From Lachnospiraceae bacterium (GTDB lineage Bacteria; Bacillota; Clostridia; Lachnospirales; Lachnospiraceae), in the NCBI GenBank assembly GCA_017540265.1, contig JAFYBJ010000004.1, forward strand, positions 1 through 64,000: a DNA stretch of 64,000 bases, read 5' to 3'. How positions within the stretch are numbered: the first letter of the stretch is position 1; every line of letters begins with the position of its first letter. Below are positions 53,101 through 62,470 of this stretch, in pieces. The translations under genes and the position numbers were made by a program. The notes under the pieces were generated by a model. That model saw nothing but the letters and a program-made list of their open reading frames with translations, was not told the DNA's origin and made no database searches.

Positions 53101-55182
53101 TTAAGCGCTTATCATTCCGAGACTCTGCAGCTTAAGTTCGCTCTCCACCTCATTGTATGAAAGTACGGCAAGATCCTTGTAATAATCTTCCGTTATCTTT
53201 TTATAATACATCCTGACCACAGGCGCCGTAAGTACAATGGCATTGTGGCCGGTCTCCTCCATCTTTGATATCGCCTCACCGGTACTGTCTATTATGGCTC
53301 TTATCCTTTCGGGCGGCAGCGTGATATATGCCCCCTGTTCGGACTGTTTTACGGAGCCCATTATCTCCTGCTCAAGAGCAGGATCTAAAGTCATTACCTG
53401 GGCAGTATCCTCACCCGCAAAATATTTATTCGATATGGCACGCTTAAGCGCCTGTCTGACATATTCGGTAAGAAGATCCGTATCCCTTGTGCTCACTGCC
53501 CTGTCAGCAAGGGCTTCGAATATGGTAAGCAGATCCCTTATGGAAATGCCCTCCGCAAGGAGATTCTGGAGCACCTTCTGTATCTCTCCGAGACCAAGGA
53601 GCTTGGGCGTAAGCTCATCAACAATGGCAGGATTTGATTCTTTTAAATTATCCACAAGTCCCTGAACATCCTGACGGGTAAGGAGTTCCGCAATATGCTC
53701 CTTTATTATCTCCGTAAGATGTGTGGCGATGATGGAAGGAGGATCGACTACAGTATAGCCGAAGGATTCGGCCCTCTCTCTCTGACCTTCGGTGATCCAC
53801 AGTGCGGGGAGCTTAAAGGAAGGCTCTATCGTGGGTATTCCTGTTATCTCCTCCTCGGCATTGCCCGGATTCATGGCAAGATAATGGTCAAACAGTATCT
53901 CGCCCTCCGAACACTGTATTCCCTTTATCTTGATTATATACTGGTTCGGATTTAACTGTATATTATCGCGCAGACGTATTATAGGCACTACGGTACCGAG
54001 CTCCAGGGCGATCTGTCTTCTTATCATGACAACCCTGTCAAGCAGATCGCCGCCCTGGTTTACATCGGCAAGGGGTATGATACCGTAACCGAATTCCAGC
54101 TCTATGGGATCCACTGAAAGGAGGCTTGTAACATTCTCCGGCTTCCTTATCTCCTCGGCCTCTGCTGCCTCTTCCTTCTCGACGCTCTCCTCAACCTTCG
54201 CGATCTTCATCTCCGTATCCATGCGCCTTCCGAAATAAATGAACAGTGCGCCAAGCGGAACGAATATGAATATCTGCAGAGGTGTGATGATACCCAAAAG
54301 ACAGAGCACCGCACCCACAATGTACATTGCCTTCGGCAGTCCGAAAAGCTGCTTTAAGAGCACATTTCCGAAATCGGCTTCCTTCGATCCCTTTGTGACC
54401 AGTATACCTGTCGAGAGTGAGATCAGTAATGAAGGAATGGCAGAAACCAGTCCGTCACCTATGGTAAGTACCACATAAGTATCAAGGGCCTCGGAAAATT
54501 CCATGTTCATTCGCACCATGCCCATGGCAATACCGCCGATGATATTTACCGCAGATATAAGGAGACCTGCCGTGGCATCTCCCTTAACATACTTCACGGC
54601 ACCGTCCATGGCTCCGAAGAAGCTTGATTCCTGCTGTATCTTATCCCTTCGTCTTTTTGCTTCCTTATCGTCTATGGTTCCGGTATTAAGATCCGCATCT
54701 ATGGCCATCTGTTTACCCGGCATTGCATCAAGGGTAAATCTGGCGGTAACCTCAGCCACTCGCTCAGAGCCCTTGTTTATGACCATAAACTGCACTATGA
54801 GCAGTATGGCATAAACTATTATACCCATTACCAGATCGCCGCCGCCCACAAACTGTCCGAAGGTTTCGACCACATTTCCCGGACTTCCCGTGGTAAGGAT
54901 AAGTCTTGTGGAGGATATATTCAGCGATATACGGAACAGTGTCGTAAAAAGCAGAAGCGTGGGGAAATTCGACATATCAAGGGGTTCCCTCGAAAACATC
55001 GAAGAAAACATGACCGAAAAAGCTACCGCCATGTTCACCGCAAGCAATATGTCAAGGAGCCAGCTGGGAATGGGGACGATCATCATGATAAATGCCGCCA
55101 GTACATATACGGCGACTACCAGATCGCCTCCCATAGCTAAAAGCCGGTTCCCCGTCCTTTTTTTAGCAGCCGCTTCCGCCAT
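53101..55182 (-). CDS. flhA: flagellar export gate protein FlhA
   Basis: The 693-residue protein is the largest part of the flagellar type III export gate. It has about eight N-terminal membrane helices (residues about 15-320) with TTLFRISLNISSTRLILTTG and the FHIPEP-region RFTLDAMPGKQMAIDADLNTG, and a soluble C-terminal domain that docks substrates. It ends with ELKLQSLGMISA. Length is standard (about 690). It sits between flhB and flhF with short gaps of 9 and 18 bases. Confidence 0.96.
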   Translation of the reverse strand: MAEAAAKKRTGNRLLAMGGDLVVAVYVLAAFIMMIVPIPSWLLDILLAVNMAVAFSVMFSSMFSREPLDMSNFPTLLLFTTLFRISLNISSTRLILTTGSPGNVVETFGQFVGGGDLVMGIIVYAILLIVQFMVINKGSERVAEVTARFTLDAMPGKQMAIDADLNTGTIDDKEAKRRRDKIQQESSFFGAMDGAVKYVKGDATAGLLISAVNIIGGIAMGMVRMNMEFSEALDTYVVLTIGDGLVSAIPSLLISLSTGILVTKGSKEADFGNVLLKQLFGLPKAMYIVGAVLCLLGIITPLQIFIFVPLGALFIYFGRRMDTEMKIAKVEESVEKEEAAEAEEIRKPENVTSLLSVDPIELEFGYGIIPLADVNQGGDLLDRVVMIRRQIALELGTVVPIIRLRDNIQLNPNQYIIKIKGIQCSEGEILFDHYLAMNPGNAEEEITGIPTIEPSFKLPALWITEGQRERAESFGYTVVDPPSIIATHLTEIIKEHIAELLTRQDVQGLVDNLKESNPAIVDELTPKLLGLGEIQKVLQNLLAEGISIRDLLTIFEALADRAVSTRDTDLLTEYVRQALKRAISNKYFAGEDTAQVMTLDPALEQEIMGSVKQSEQGAYITLPPERIRAIIDSTGEAISKMEETGHNAIVLTAPVVRMYYKKITEDYYKDLAVLSYNEVESELKLQSLGMISA

Positions 55183-55191
55183 TTACAGAAT

Positions 55192-56334
55192 TCAGGCTTT
55201 ATGCCTGACCTCACCATCCTCTCCAATCCGGCCGTCGGCACGAAGCACGACAGCCAGTATCTCCGCCACCGGCACATATAACTCCGGCGGTATCTCATCA
55301 CCTATCTCTGTATTCGCATAAAGTGCCCTGGCAAGTGGCTTGTTCTCCACTATCTGAATGCCAAGCTCTTTTGCGCTCTCCCTTATCTTTGCCGCTGTAT
55401 AATCCGCACCCTTGGCTACTATGTAAGGTGCCTGTGCCACGGCCTTGTCATATGCAAGAGCCACGGCAAAATGCGTAGGGTTTGTGATGACAACATCCGC
55501 TTTCGGAAGATTGCTCATCATCCTCCTCCTGGAGGCTTCCTGCATGCGCTGCCTTATCTTGCTCTTTATCTGGGGATCTCCTTCGGTGGACTTATATTCC
55601 TCCTTGACTTCCTGTTTGGTCATCTTCATATCGCGGTGGAATTTCCACTTCTGGAAAGCAAAATCCCCGAAAGCTATCACAACAAAAAGCGCGGCTATCT
55701 TAAGCCCCGTATTTATGAGAAGATTCCCGGAGAATATCACGGCGTCCATGACCGACATGCCGTAAAGCGAAAATATGACCCCGAGACTACCCTTAAAGTC
55801 ATTATAAATGATATAGCCCATCACCGCAATTTTTAAAATTGATTTTAACAGTTCAACAAGCTTCTGGACCGAAAAAATCCTTTTTATGCCGTTTATGGGA
55901 TTTAATTTGCTGAGTTTCGGCTGAAGCGGCTTGGATGTAGGCTTCCAGCCTACCTGGGCTATATCAGCCGCAAAAGCGATCACAAAGGCAGCCACGAGAA
56001 AAGGTGCCGCAATGATAAAACTCCTTATCAGGAAAAATGAAACAAGCCCCGTATACTGCTCCGTAAAATCAAAATAGGACGGGAGCCTCGTAAAGTATGT
56101 AAATTTCTTATATGCAAAACCAAACAGCTCCGCAAACTGACTTGCCATATGTCCGGTTATGAGCTTTAAGAGGATAAAAAGCGCAAGCAGGCTGAAGGAT
56201 CCCGCAAGTTCCTGGCTCTTTGCTACCTGGCCTTCCTTCCTGGCATCCTCTAATTTTTTTTGTGTAGGCTCTTCGGTTTTTTCCCCGCCCTCGCCCTCGG
56301 GAGCGAAGAACTGGAGATCAAGCTCTAAAAGCAT
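55192..56334 (-). CDS. flhB: flagellar export gate protein FlhB
   Basis: The 380-residue protein has a short basic N-terminus (EKTEEPTQKKLEDARKEGQV), four membrane helices (about 30-215) and a cytoplasmic domain with the self-cleaving motif ADVVITNPTHFAVALAYD; cleavage within NPTH switches export from hook to filament proteins. Length fits FlhB with a C-terminal extension. It overlaps or abuts fliR and flhA (one to nine bases). It belongs to the export gate with FliP, FliQ, FliR and FlhA. Confidence 0.95.
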   Translation of the reverse strand: MLLELDLQFFAPEGEGGEKTEEPTQKKLEDARKEGQVAKSQELAGSFSLLALFILLKLITGHMASQFAELFGFAYKKFTYFTRLPSYFDFTEQYTGLVSFFLIRSFIIAAPFLVAAFVIAFAADIAQVGWKPTSKPLQPKLSKLNPINGIKRIFSVQKLVELLKSILKIAVMGYIIYNDFKGSLGVIFSLYGMSVMDAVIFSGNLLINTGLKIAALFVVIAFGDFAFQKWKFHRDMKMTKQEVKEEYKSTEGDPQIKSKIRQRMQEASRRRMMSNLPKADVVITNPTHFAVALAYDKAVAQAPYIVAKGADYTAAKIRESAKELGIQIVENKPLARALYANTEIGDEIPPELYVPVAEILAVVLRADGRIGEDGEVRHKA

Positions 56335-56335
56335 C

Positions 56336-57130
56336 CTATCCCTCCGGCATGAGCGCCGTCACAGCCATGACAATGGTACGTTTCATAAAGTCAAATATTA
56401 TATCCGCCGCCTGGGGCAGCACACCTATGGTAAGAAAAAGTACTAAAAGACCTATGGAAGCCTTTATCTGTATACCCACGGCAAACATGTTCATCTGGGG
56501 CGAAACCTTCGCCATAACACCCAGCATACAGTTTACTATCAGTATGACGCAGAAAACGGGCAGAGCTATCCTGAAACCTATAAGTATATATTCAGCCATG
56601 AAATTCACGAACTTCCCATACATAAATCCGGTATTGAGCACGGCTCCGCCTACGGGGATCAGGGTAAAGGTCTCGGCAAATGCACTCAGAAGATATCTGT
56701 GCATCCCGCTTACAAGAAATATCAGCATAAAAGTATATTGATAGAGATACCCCGTTACCGTGGTATTCTGCATGGTCACCGGATCCATCTGGGCAGCCAT
56801 GGAAAAACCGATATCCGTATCCACTATCTGGCCCGCAAAAGTGGAAACATTCATGGCAAAAGCTGCCGAGTAGCCTATGACTATTCCCGTGATCGTCTCT
56901 AAGATTATATATCCGGTATATTCCGGTATTGAATTGTATTCCACATAAACATGAGGCATTATGACGCCGTAAAGCAGGTATGAGACTATCACCGCCAGCG
57001 CAGTCTTTAACATCGCAGGAACATTGTTCTGCGAAAAGAATGGCGCAGCAAAGAAAAAAGCTGTTGTGCGCGCCAGTATCAGAAGGAAATATTCCAGTTC
57101 CTCAAGGGGAAATGAAAAATCTACGTTCAT
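56336..57130 (-). CDS. fliR: flagellar export gate protein FliR
   Basis: The 264-residue protein has about six hydrophobic segments, a FliR-type N-terminus (LEYFLLILARTTAFFFAAPF) and the conserved ETITGIVIGYSAAFAMNVST and FSMAAQMDPVT. FliR forms the FliPQR core of the export channel. It lies one base before flhB and 30 bases after fliQ, in the standard order. Confidence 0.93.
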   Translation of the reverse strand: MNVDFSFPLEELEYFLLILARTTAFFFAAPFFSQNNVPAMLKTALAVIVSYLLYGVIMPHVYVEYNSIPEYTGYIILETITGIVIGYSAAFAMNVSTFAGQIVDTDIGFSMAAQMDPVTMQNTTVTGYLYQYTFMLIFLVSGMHRYLLSAFAETFTLIPVGGAVLNTGFMYGKFVNFMAEYILIGFRIALPVFCVILIVNCMLGVMAKVSPQMNMFAVGIQIKASIGLLVLFLTIGVLPQAADIIFDFMKRTIVMAVTALMPEG

Positions 57131-57160
57131 ATGCCTCTCCGGTTTTTGACCTGTTTAGCA

Positions 57161-57430
57161 TCAGTGAAGGTATATGGAAAAATCAGACCACAGATTCTCC
57201 ATAAAATCAGTCATATTCCCAAGCATCCATCCGCCGAGTATTATAAGCACCGCAAATATGGCGATAAGCTTCGGAACAAAGGTAAGGGTCTGTTCCTGTA
57301 TGGATGTGACTGTCTGGAATATACTGACCGTAAGACCTATTATCATGCTGACCAAAAGGGGCGGTGCACAGGTGATTATCACTATATACATCGCTTCGCT
57401 CATTATCTCCGTGATGTCTGAAATCGCCAT
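57161..57430 (-). CDS. fliQ: flagellar export gate protein FliQ
   Basis: The 89-residue protein has the two-helix FliQ layout: ITEIMSEAMYIVIITCAPPL, LVSMIIGLTVSIFQTVTSIQ and EQTLTFVPKLIAIF, including the conserved SIFQ..T.IQEQTL motif. It is part of the FliPQR channel. The gene is 11 bases after fliP and 30 before fliR. Confidence 0.95.
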   Translation of the reverse strand: MAISDITEIMSEAMYIVIITCAPPLLVSMIIGLTVSIFQTVTSIQEQTLTFVPKLIAIFAVLIILGGWMLGNMTDFMENLWSDFSIYLH

Positions 57431-57441
57431 GATGATTCTCC

Positions 57442-58335
57442 CTAATAAAACGTCCTTACAAGATTTACGATAACCAGGTTCCAGCCGTCTGCAAGAACAA
57501 AAAGAAGTATCTTAAACGGCATGGATATAGTTGTAGGCGGCAGCATCATCATACCCATACTCATAAGCACCGATGAGACCACCATGTCTATAACAAGAAA
57601 AGGTATATATATTAAGAATCCGATAATGAACGCGGTACGCATCTCACTTACCACATATGAAGGAATGAGCACCTGCATGGGAACCGCATCCGGCTCTCCG
57701 TCCCAGTCCTCATATCCTGCGATCTCCATGAAAACCGACACATCCTTAACCTCTGTCTGACCGTACATATACTGCCTTAAGGGTACGGATGCACGTTCGA
57801 AGAATTCCTCATTCGTGATCGTTCCCTCATTCATGGGCTTTATCGCATTTTCATTTATCTCTGTGAAAACCGGCTGCATGATAAAAAACGTAAGAAATAA
57901 TGACAATCCTATGAGTATCATATTCGGCGGCGCAGTCTGGGTATTAAGGGCCTGCCTTGTAAAATGAAGCACTATTATGATACGTGTAAAAGAAGTGAGT
58001 GTGAGCAGCAGGATCGGAACGAGCGCAATAAAAGTAAGCGTCATCACTATCTGCAGCGCTCCGTTTATGGAACCGTTGCCGTTGTTTAATTCCAGTGTGA
58101 GTATATTGTCTATGTTGAGATCTTCGGTATCCGACGGACGCCTTGAACTTCCGGGCTCATCCTCATACGTCCTTCCGTCTGTCGTGCCGTTATTATCCGT
58201 ATCCGTAGCCAAAGCAGACAGGGGCATCAGAAAACACATTGTGCCCGCAAGCAGCAGGCACAATGCGCTCATATATAACAGTCTGATTTTTTTTGCAAAA
58301 GATCTAATCCTCATCCGTCTTTGAAGGATCTTCAT
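57442..58335 (-). CDS. fliP: flagellar export gate protein FliP
   Basis: The 297-residue protein has an N-terminal hydrophobic signal-like segment (about residues 18-42) and FliP signatures: ALQIVMTLTFIALVPILLLT, LTSFTRIIIVLHFTRQALNT, and the C-terminal MMLPPTTISMPFKILLFVL. It builds the FliPQR export pore. The frame overlaps the 3' end of fliO by 32 bases. Two in-frame ATGs at 58335 and 58314 are possible; GGAGG lies directly against the first, too close, and about 20 bases from the second, so the start is uncertain. Confidence 0.94.
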   Translation of the reverse strand: MKILQRRMRIRSFAKKIRLLYMSALCLLLAGTMCFLMPLSALATDTDNNGTTDGRTYEDEPGSSRRPSDTEDLNIDNILTLELNNGNGSINGALQIVMTLTFIALVPILLLTLTSFTRIIIVLHFTRQALNTQTAPPNMILIGLSLFLTFFIMQPVFTEINENAIKPMNEGTITNEEFFERASVPLRQYMYGQTEVKDVSVFMEIAGYEDWDGEPDAVPMQVLIPSYVVSEMRTAFIIGFLIYIPFLVIDMVVSSVLMSMGMMMLPPTTISMPFKILLFVLADGWNLVIVNLVRTFY

Positions 58336-58786
58336 CCTCCGGCACTTCTTCTGTCTTTGAAAAAACCTTACTCTTTAAAATATCAGGAAAACTCCCCTGC
58401 CCGTTCTCCGCACGAAGATCAAGCTCTTCCCTCTGTACTTCGCAGATGAAATGAACTTCTTCCCTTCCCGAGGCGATCACGACATACTTTCCGCCTATGC
58501 GGACAAGCTCCAACAGCTTTCCATCCGATATCCTGAGTGCTTCAAGCACCTCCAGATTTCTTGAAGAAAACCTTCCCTTTTGCGTCTTGCCCACAAACTT
58601 CGTGGTGGCATATGTGATAAAAAGCACTATACCGAAAATAAGCAACATGGAAAGGGCCTTTGCAAGACTGTTTGTACCCTTAAAGGACTGCTCCGCCGTA
58701 TCCGCCGCATAAGCGGCATTCCCGGAGAGATTATCCGAAAGCTTATATAGTATATAAGGCAGCTGCCCTGCATTGATCTTAAACAT
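58304..58786 (-). CDS. fliO: flagellar biosynthesis protein FliO
   Basis: The 160-residue protein has a membrane helix (about residues 42-65, AKALSMLLIFGIVLFITYAT) and a small SH3-like region (EVLEALRISDGKLLELVRIG) ending in an acidic tail. FliO helps assemble the FliPQR pore and is poorly conserved in sequence; position between fliY and fliP supports the call. Its 3' end overlaps fliP. Confidence 0.85.
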   Translation of the reverse strand: MFKINAGQLPYILYKLSDNLSGNAAYAADTAEQSFKGTNSLAKALSMLLIFGIVLFITYATTKFVGKTQKGRFSSRNLEVLEALRISDGKLLELVRIGGKYVVIASGREEVHFICEVQREELDLRAENGQGSFPDILKSKVFSKTEEVPEDEDPSKTDED

Positions 58787-58787
58787 A

Positions 58788-60020
58788 TCAGCTGTCCTTA
58801 ATAATCTCTGTTATCCTTACGCCAAAGGATTCCTCAATGACCACGACCTCACCCTTTGCAACAAACTTTCCATTTACAAGAACATCGATAGGTTCACCGG
58901 CTATCTTTTCAAGTTCGATAATGGTGCCGGGAGAAAATTCAAGAATATCATGTATGGATTTCTGGGTACGACCAAGCTCTACTGTAACCTCAAGCGGAAC
59001 ATCCATTATGAGACCGATATTTTCCTGGCCTATAAGCGCCGCCATATCCGGCGTGAAAGCCTGGAACTGTGCAGGCTGGACATTCATCTGGGGCTGCATG
59101 GGCATTGCCATCTGCGGAGCCATCTGGGGCTGCATGGGCGGAATACCGTAGCCTGCATAAGGATCCGGTGCGGGTGCCATCTGCGGCACAGGCATGGGAG
59201 CAGGTGCAGGTGTCGGAGCAGGAGCAGGCGCAGGTGCCGGAGCAGGCGCAGGTGCCGGAGCAGGCGCAGGTTCCTGTGCATCGGAGCCATCCATCTGGCT
59301 TCCCATGAATATCTCATAAAGCGATTTTGCAAAAGGCACAGGATAGAGCTGCATTATGGTCGAATCAACAAGATCGCCTATCTGCATGCGGAATGCGATC
59401 TTTACAAAGGTATCCTCGATAAAAGGATCGCTGCTTTCGCCGTTTACCATCTCGTTTATCTTTACCAGAGATGCCTTGGGCGGAGATATATCTATCTTCT
59501 TGCCCATCATGGAAGAAAGCGAGGTTGCGGATGATCCCATCATCTGGTTCATTGCCTCGGAAATAGCCGAAAGATGGAGCTCTCCCAGCTCTCCGTCAAT
59601 ATTGGTACCGTCACCACCCATCATAAGATCGGTTATGATCTTAACATCTTTTTCATCGAGTATGAGTATATTTGATCCCGTAAGTCCCACGGTATACTGT
59701 ATCTCAATGAATACGCAGGGTGCGGGATATTCTTCAAGCACCGTATCCCAGGTAGCCATGGTGACCTGAGGCGTGGTAATATTCACCTTCTGATTGACAA
59801 GGGAGAACAGGGTCGTAGCAGAGGTACCCATACAGATATTTGCGATCTCACCTATGGCATCCTTTTCGATGTCCGAAAGCAGGCTCTGATCAGGCGCAGC
59901 CTTTCCCCCCGATGAAGCAGAATCCGCCCCACCGTCATCGCCTCCCAATAAATCGGGATTATCCAGATCCATACCGTTAAGGAGAGCGTTTATCTCGTCC
60001 TGTGACAGCATTCCATCCAT
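58788..60020 (-). CDS. fliY: flagellar switch protein FliY (FliN with CheC-like domains)
   Basis: The 410-residue protein has an N-terminal CheY-P-binding motif (MLSQDEINALLNGMD), two CheC-like phosphatase signatures (EIANICMGTSATTLF and LSAISEAMNQMMGSSATSLS), an Ala-Pro linker (about 245-330) and a C-terminal FliN domain (DVPLEVTVELGRTQKSIHDI). It is part of the motor switch and removes phosphate from CheY-P, as in Bacillus. The Ala-Pro run is encoded by short tandem repeats. The ATG overlaps the stop of fliM. Confidence 0.93.
   Translation of the reverse strand: MDGMLSQDEINALLNGMDLDNPDLLGGDDGGADSASSGGKAAPDQSLLSDIEKDAIGEIANICMGTSATTLFSLVNQKVNITTPQVTMATWDTVLEEYPAPCVFIEIQYTVGLTGSNILILDEKDVKIITDLMMGGDGTNIDGELGELHLSAISEAMNQMMGSSATSLSSMMGKKIDISPPKASLVKINEMVNGESSDPFIEDTFVKIAFRMQIGDLVDSTIMQLYPVPFAKSLYEIFMGSQMDGSDAQEPAPAPAPAPAPAPAPAPAPTPAPAPMPVPQMAPAPDPYAGYGIPPMQPQMAPQMAMPMQPQMNVQPAQFQAFTPDMAALIGQENIGLIMDVPLEVTVELGRTQKSIHDILEFSPGTIIELEKIAGEPIDVLVNGKFVAKGEVVVIEESFGVRITEIIKDS
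59196..59275. repeat. tandem repeats coding the Ala-Pro linker of FliY
   Basis: Units of GGAGCAGGCGCAGGTGCC and variants encode alternating Ala-Pro. Copy number may vary by slippage. Confidence 0.7.
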
Positions 60021-61009
60021 TAGCTTTCCTTCTCCTCCTCCCTGTAGACCGATGTGATCCTGACAGCATACCTGTCACGTTCGGTACCGGGCACCGCACT
60101 GAACTTATTGTACATGCCCACATAAATGTCGAGTTCGTTATCGACCCTTCTTTCAAGCCTGATGATATCTCCGGGCTGTAGCATAAGGAAATCACTCACG
60201 GCTATCTCGCTCTTTCCGAGTACTGCCTTGACAGGCACTTCCACCTTACGAAGCAGATTCTCGATATCCTGTCTGTGATCCTCCGAATCCGAAGAGGCCA
60301 TGTTGGTAAACCAGAATTTCGTATTCAGGTTGTCTATGATGGTCTCTATTGTCATAAACGGTATACATATATTCAGAAAGCCCTCGATCTCACCCATCTT
60401 GACATTTAAGGTCACGATGGCGATCATCTCGTTAGGCGCTATTATCTGCGCAAACTGCGTATTGGTCTCTATCCTTTCAAGCAGGGGGTCCACCTCTATA
60501 ACATTCTTCCAGGGTTCCTTTAAAAGCCCTGCGGAAATGGTAAGTATCTTGTACAGTATGCCCATCTCTATCTCGGAGAAATCCCTTAATTTATCCACGG
60601 GCTCTCCGACTCCTCCGAGCATCCTGTCTATAAAAGCAAAGCCTAAACTGCTTGTGAGATCTATCAGTATATTTCCCTGTAACGGCTGGAAATTAACTAT
60701 TCCCAGGATGACAGGATTTGAAAGTGCATTGGTGAATTCATTGAACGTTACCGTCTCCGATGAGACCACTGTTACCTGTATATTCTTTCTCAGATATACA
60801 GGAAGGTTTGTGGACAGCAGTCTGCCGTAATGCTCAAATATAAGTTCAAGGGTCCTTAAGTGTTCTTTGGAGAATTTTGCGGGACGTTTGAAATCATAAT
60901 TCTTGATGCTTCGCTCGTCCGCATTCTTCATCTCCTCCACATCGACTTCGCCGGAAGAAAGAGCTGATAAGAGGTTATCTATCTCCTCCTGAGACAGTAT
61001 ATCGCCCAA
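60020..61009 (-). CDS. fliM: flagellar motor switch protein FliM
   Basis: The 329-residue protein starts with the CheY-binding MGDILSQEEIDNLLSALSSG, has the CheC-like middle domain (GLLKEPWKNVIEVDPLLERI) and a C-terminal SpoA/FliN-like domain (VKAVLGKSEIAVSDFLML). FliM sits in the C ring and switches motor direction on CheY-P binding. Length is normal (about 330). Its stop overlaps the fliY ATG. Confidence 0.96.
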   Translation of the reverse strand: MGDILSQEEIDNLLSALSSGEVDVEEMKNADERSIKNYDFKRPAKFSKEHLRTLELIFEHYGRLLSTNLPVYLRKNIQVTVVSSETVTFNEFTNALSNPVILGIVNFQPLQGNILIDLTSSLGFAFIDRMLGGVGEPVDKLRDFSEIEMGILYKILTISAGLLKEPWKNVIEVDPLLERIETNTQFAQIIAPNEMIAIVTLNVKMGEIEGFLNICIPFMTIETIIDNLNTKFWFTNMASSDSEDHRQDIENLLRKVEVPVKAVLGKSEIAVSDFLMLQPGDIIRLERRVDNELDIYVGMYNKFSAVPGTERDRYAVRITSVYREEEKES

Positions 61010-61055
61010 TCATCACACCTCCTTCCCTCGAGTCATTTTTAAATACGGGCCTGTA

Positions 61056-61580
61056 TCATCCAAACATTATATTTGAGAATGATACCTTATATATAAATTT
61101 CGAATCGTACAGCTTCTGTACACGGTCAAGGATCTCCGCACATACCGCTTCCTGTCCGACGCTTATCTCATCTGCCGTATATGATGAGATGACAGCTATC
61201 ACTTCACTCTTTATAAGCGCTTCGTTCGCAGCCATTGCCTCGGCCGTGCCGTAAGTCGCATAATCCTCATCCTTGGTATTCATGGAAAGTGCAACATTCA
61301 CAAGACAGTAAGTATCCTTTGTATCGCCCTCCGCTCTCTTACAGGTAATGGTCATCTGCTCCGAGATATTGTATACGGCTGTATCGGCCATAGCCACTGC
61401 AGCCGCCCCGTCCTCGCTCTTCTGGCCGTCTATTTCCAGCTTAAGTATCTCCGCAATATCCGTTACCACCGCTGCCGTCTTTTTATTTGTTCCGGTCACT
61501 GAAAAGAGCATTATGCAAGTGAGCACTATATTCACCACAAGCAGCGCAAGTATAACGATGGATAAAAGATTTTTTTTCAT
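61056..61580 (-). CDS. fliL: flagellar basal body-associated protein FliL
   Basis: The 174-residue protein has a membrane helix at residues 4-27 (NLLSIVILALLVVNIVLTCI) and a periplasm-side FliL domain. FliL surrounds the stator and supports torque, here between motB and fliM. Sequence is weakly conserved, as is usual for the family, so position and layout support the call. Confidence 0.85.
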   Translation of the reverse strand: MKKNLLSIVILALLVVNIVLTCIMLFSVTGTNKKTAAVVTDIAEILKLEIDGQKSEDGAAAVAMADTAVYNISEQMTITCKRAEGDTKDTYCLVNVALSMNTKDEDYATYGTAEAMAANEALIKSEVIAVISSYTADEISVGQEAVCAEILDRVQKLYDSKFIYKVSFSNIMFG

Positions 61581-61601
61581 TGCTTTACCTCGTAAAATTC
61601 A

Positions 61602-62060
61602 TTATTGATAATCACTGAGCGTATTGTATATCTTTATCTCAACACGGCGGTTTAATGCCCTTCCCTCGGCTGTGCTGTTGTCCGCTACGGGAACATATTC
61701 ACCTCTTCCGGAATGTTTTATCAATGAGGGATCCAGGTTCGTATTCTCTACAAGATAATAGAATACGGAAAGTGCCCTGGCATCCGAAAGCTCATTATTT
61801 GACGGGAACCTTGCCGAATTAATGGGTACCGAATCCGTATGTCCCTCTATCTCAACCACGGAATCACTGTAACGTTCAAGTATCACGCCTATCTGGTCAA
61901 GTATGGGGAATGCGCTTTCCTTAAGCTCAGCCTTTCCGGAATCAAAGAGAAGCGCTCCGTTTAATGTAAGTTCGACATACTGAGATGTATAATCGAGCTC
62001 AACCATCTGGTCAAGACCTGTCTCCGACATAGCCTCCGAGACTTTTTCTTCAAGCTCCTC
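61602..62060 (-). CDS. motB: MotB C-terminal OmpA-like part (after an in-frame TAG)
   Basis: This stretch continues the motB frame after the TAG at 62061-62063. The 142-codon open frame from the ATG at 62030 has the OmpA-like peptidoglycan-binding domain: VEIEGHTDSVPINSARFPSN, NNELSDARALSVFYYL and GRGEYVPVADNSTAEGRALN. GGAGG sits two bases before that ATG, so restart is possible but weak. Without the membrane helix it cannot act as a stator alone. Read through the TAG, the two parts form one MotB of 274 codons. Confidence 0.8.
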   Translation of the reverse strand, partial: EELEEKVSEAMSETGLDQMVELDYTSQYVELTLNGALLFDSGKAELKESAFPILDQIGVILERYSDSVVEIEGHTDSVPINSARFPSNNELSDARALSVFYYLVENTNLDPSLIKHSGRGEYVPVADNSTAEGRALNRRVEIKIYNTLSDYQ

Positions 62061-62426
62061 CTATGCCGCAAGCTTCGCCGCCTCAGCTGCCGCAAGGGCA
62101 TCCTGCTCAAGCTTCTTTGCTATATCCTCGGCATCATAATCCTCATCAGCCTCATATCCTGTTGAATTGATATATTCATCAAGGGCATTAAGCTGGCTTA
62201 CGCCGTTTGATATGAGCATGCCGTCACCTATAGCCGTAGCTCCCGCCGTAAAAACGGAGAAAGTCTGGGCAAATGAAGCAGCCACCTCCTCGAATTTCTG
62301 TGCATCCACGGTTGACATGGAAAACAGAAGCACGAAGAAGCACAAAAGCAGATTCATCAGATCTGAGAATGTGGACATCCACGCCGGCGAACCGGGGGCT
62401 GACATTTCTTCCTTTTTCTTTGCCAT
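62061..62426 (-). CDS. motB: MotB N-terminal part, stopped by an in-frame TAG
   Basis: The 121-residue part has the MotB membrane helix with the proton- or sodium-binding Asp22 in MSTFSDLMNLLLCFFVLLF and the plug-like region after it, but ends at an amber TAG in AAEAAKLAA before the peptidoglycan-binding domain. MotA/MotB form the stator; both halves are needed for anchoring. The frame beyond the TAG is intact (EELEEKVSEAM and on). A CAG-to-TAG change, an assembly error or suppression could explain it. Confidence 0.85.
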   Translation of the reverse strand: MAKKKEEMSAPGSPAWMSTFSDLMNLLLCFFVLLFSMSTVDAQKFEEVAASFAQTFSVFTAGATAIGDGMLISNGVSQLNALDEYINSTGYEADEDYDAEDIAKKLEQDALAAAEAAKLAA

Positions 62427-62470
62427 TTATATCTGTTCTATCCTGTAATGATAAGCTCTTTTTAACTGTT

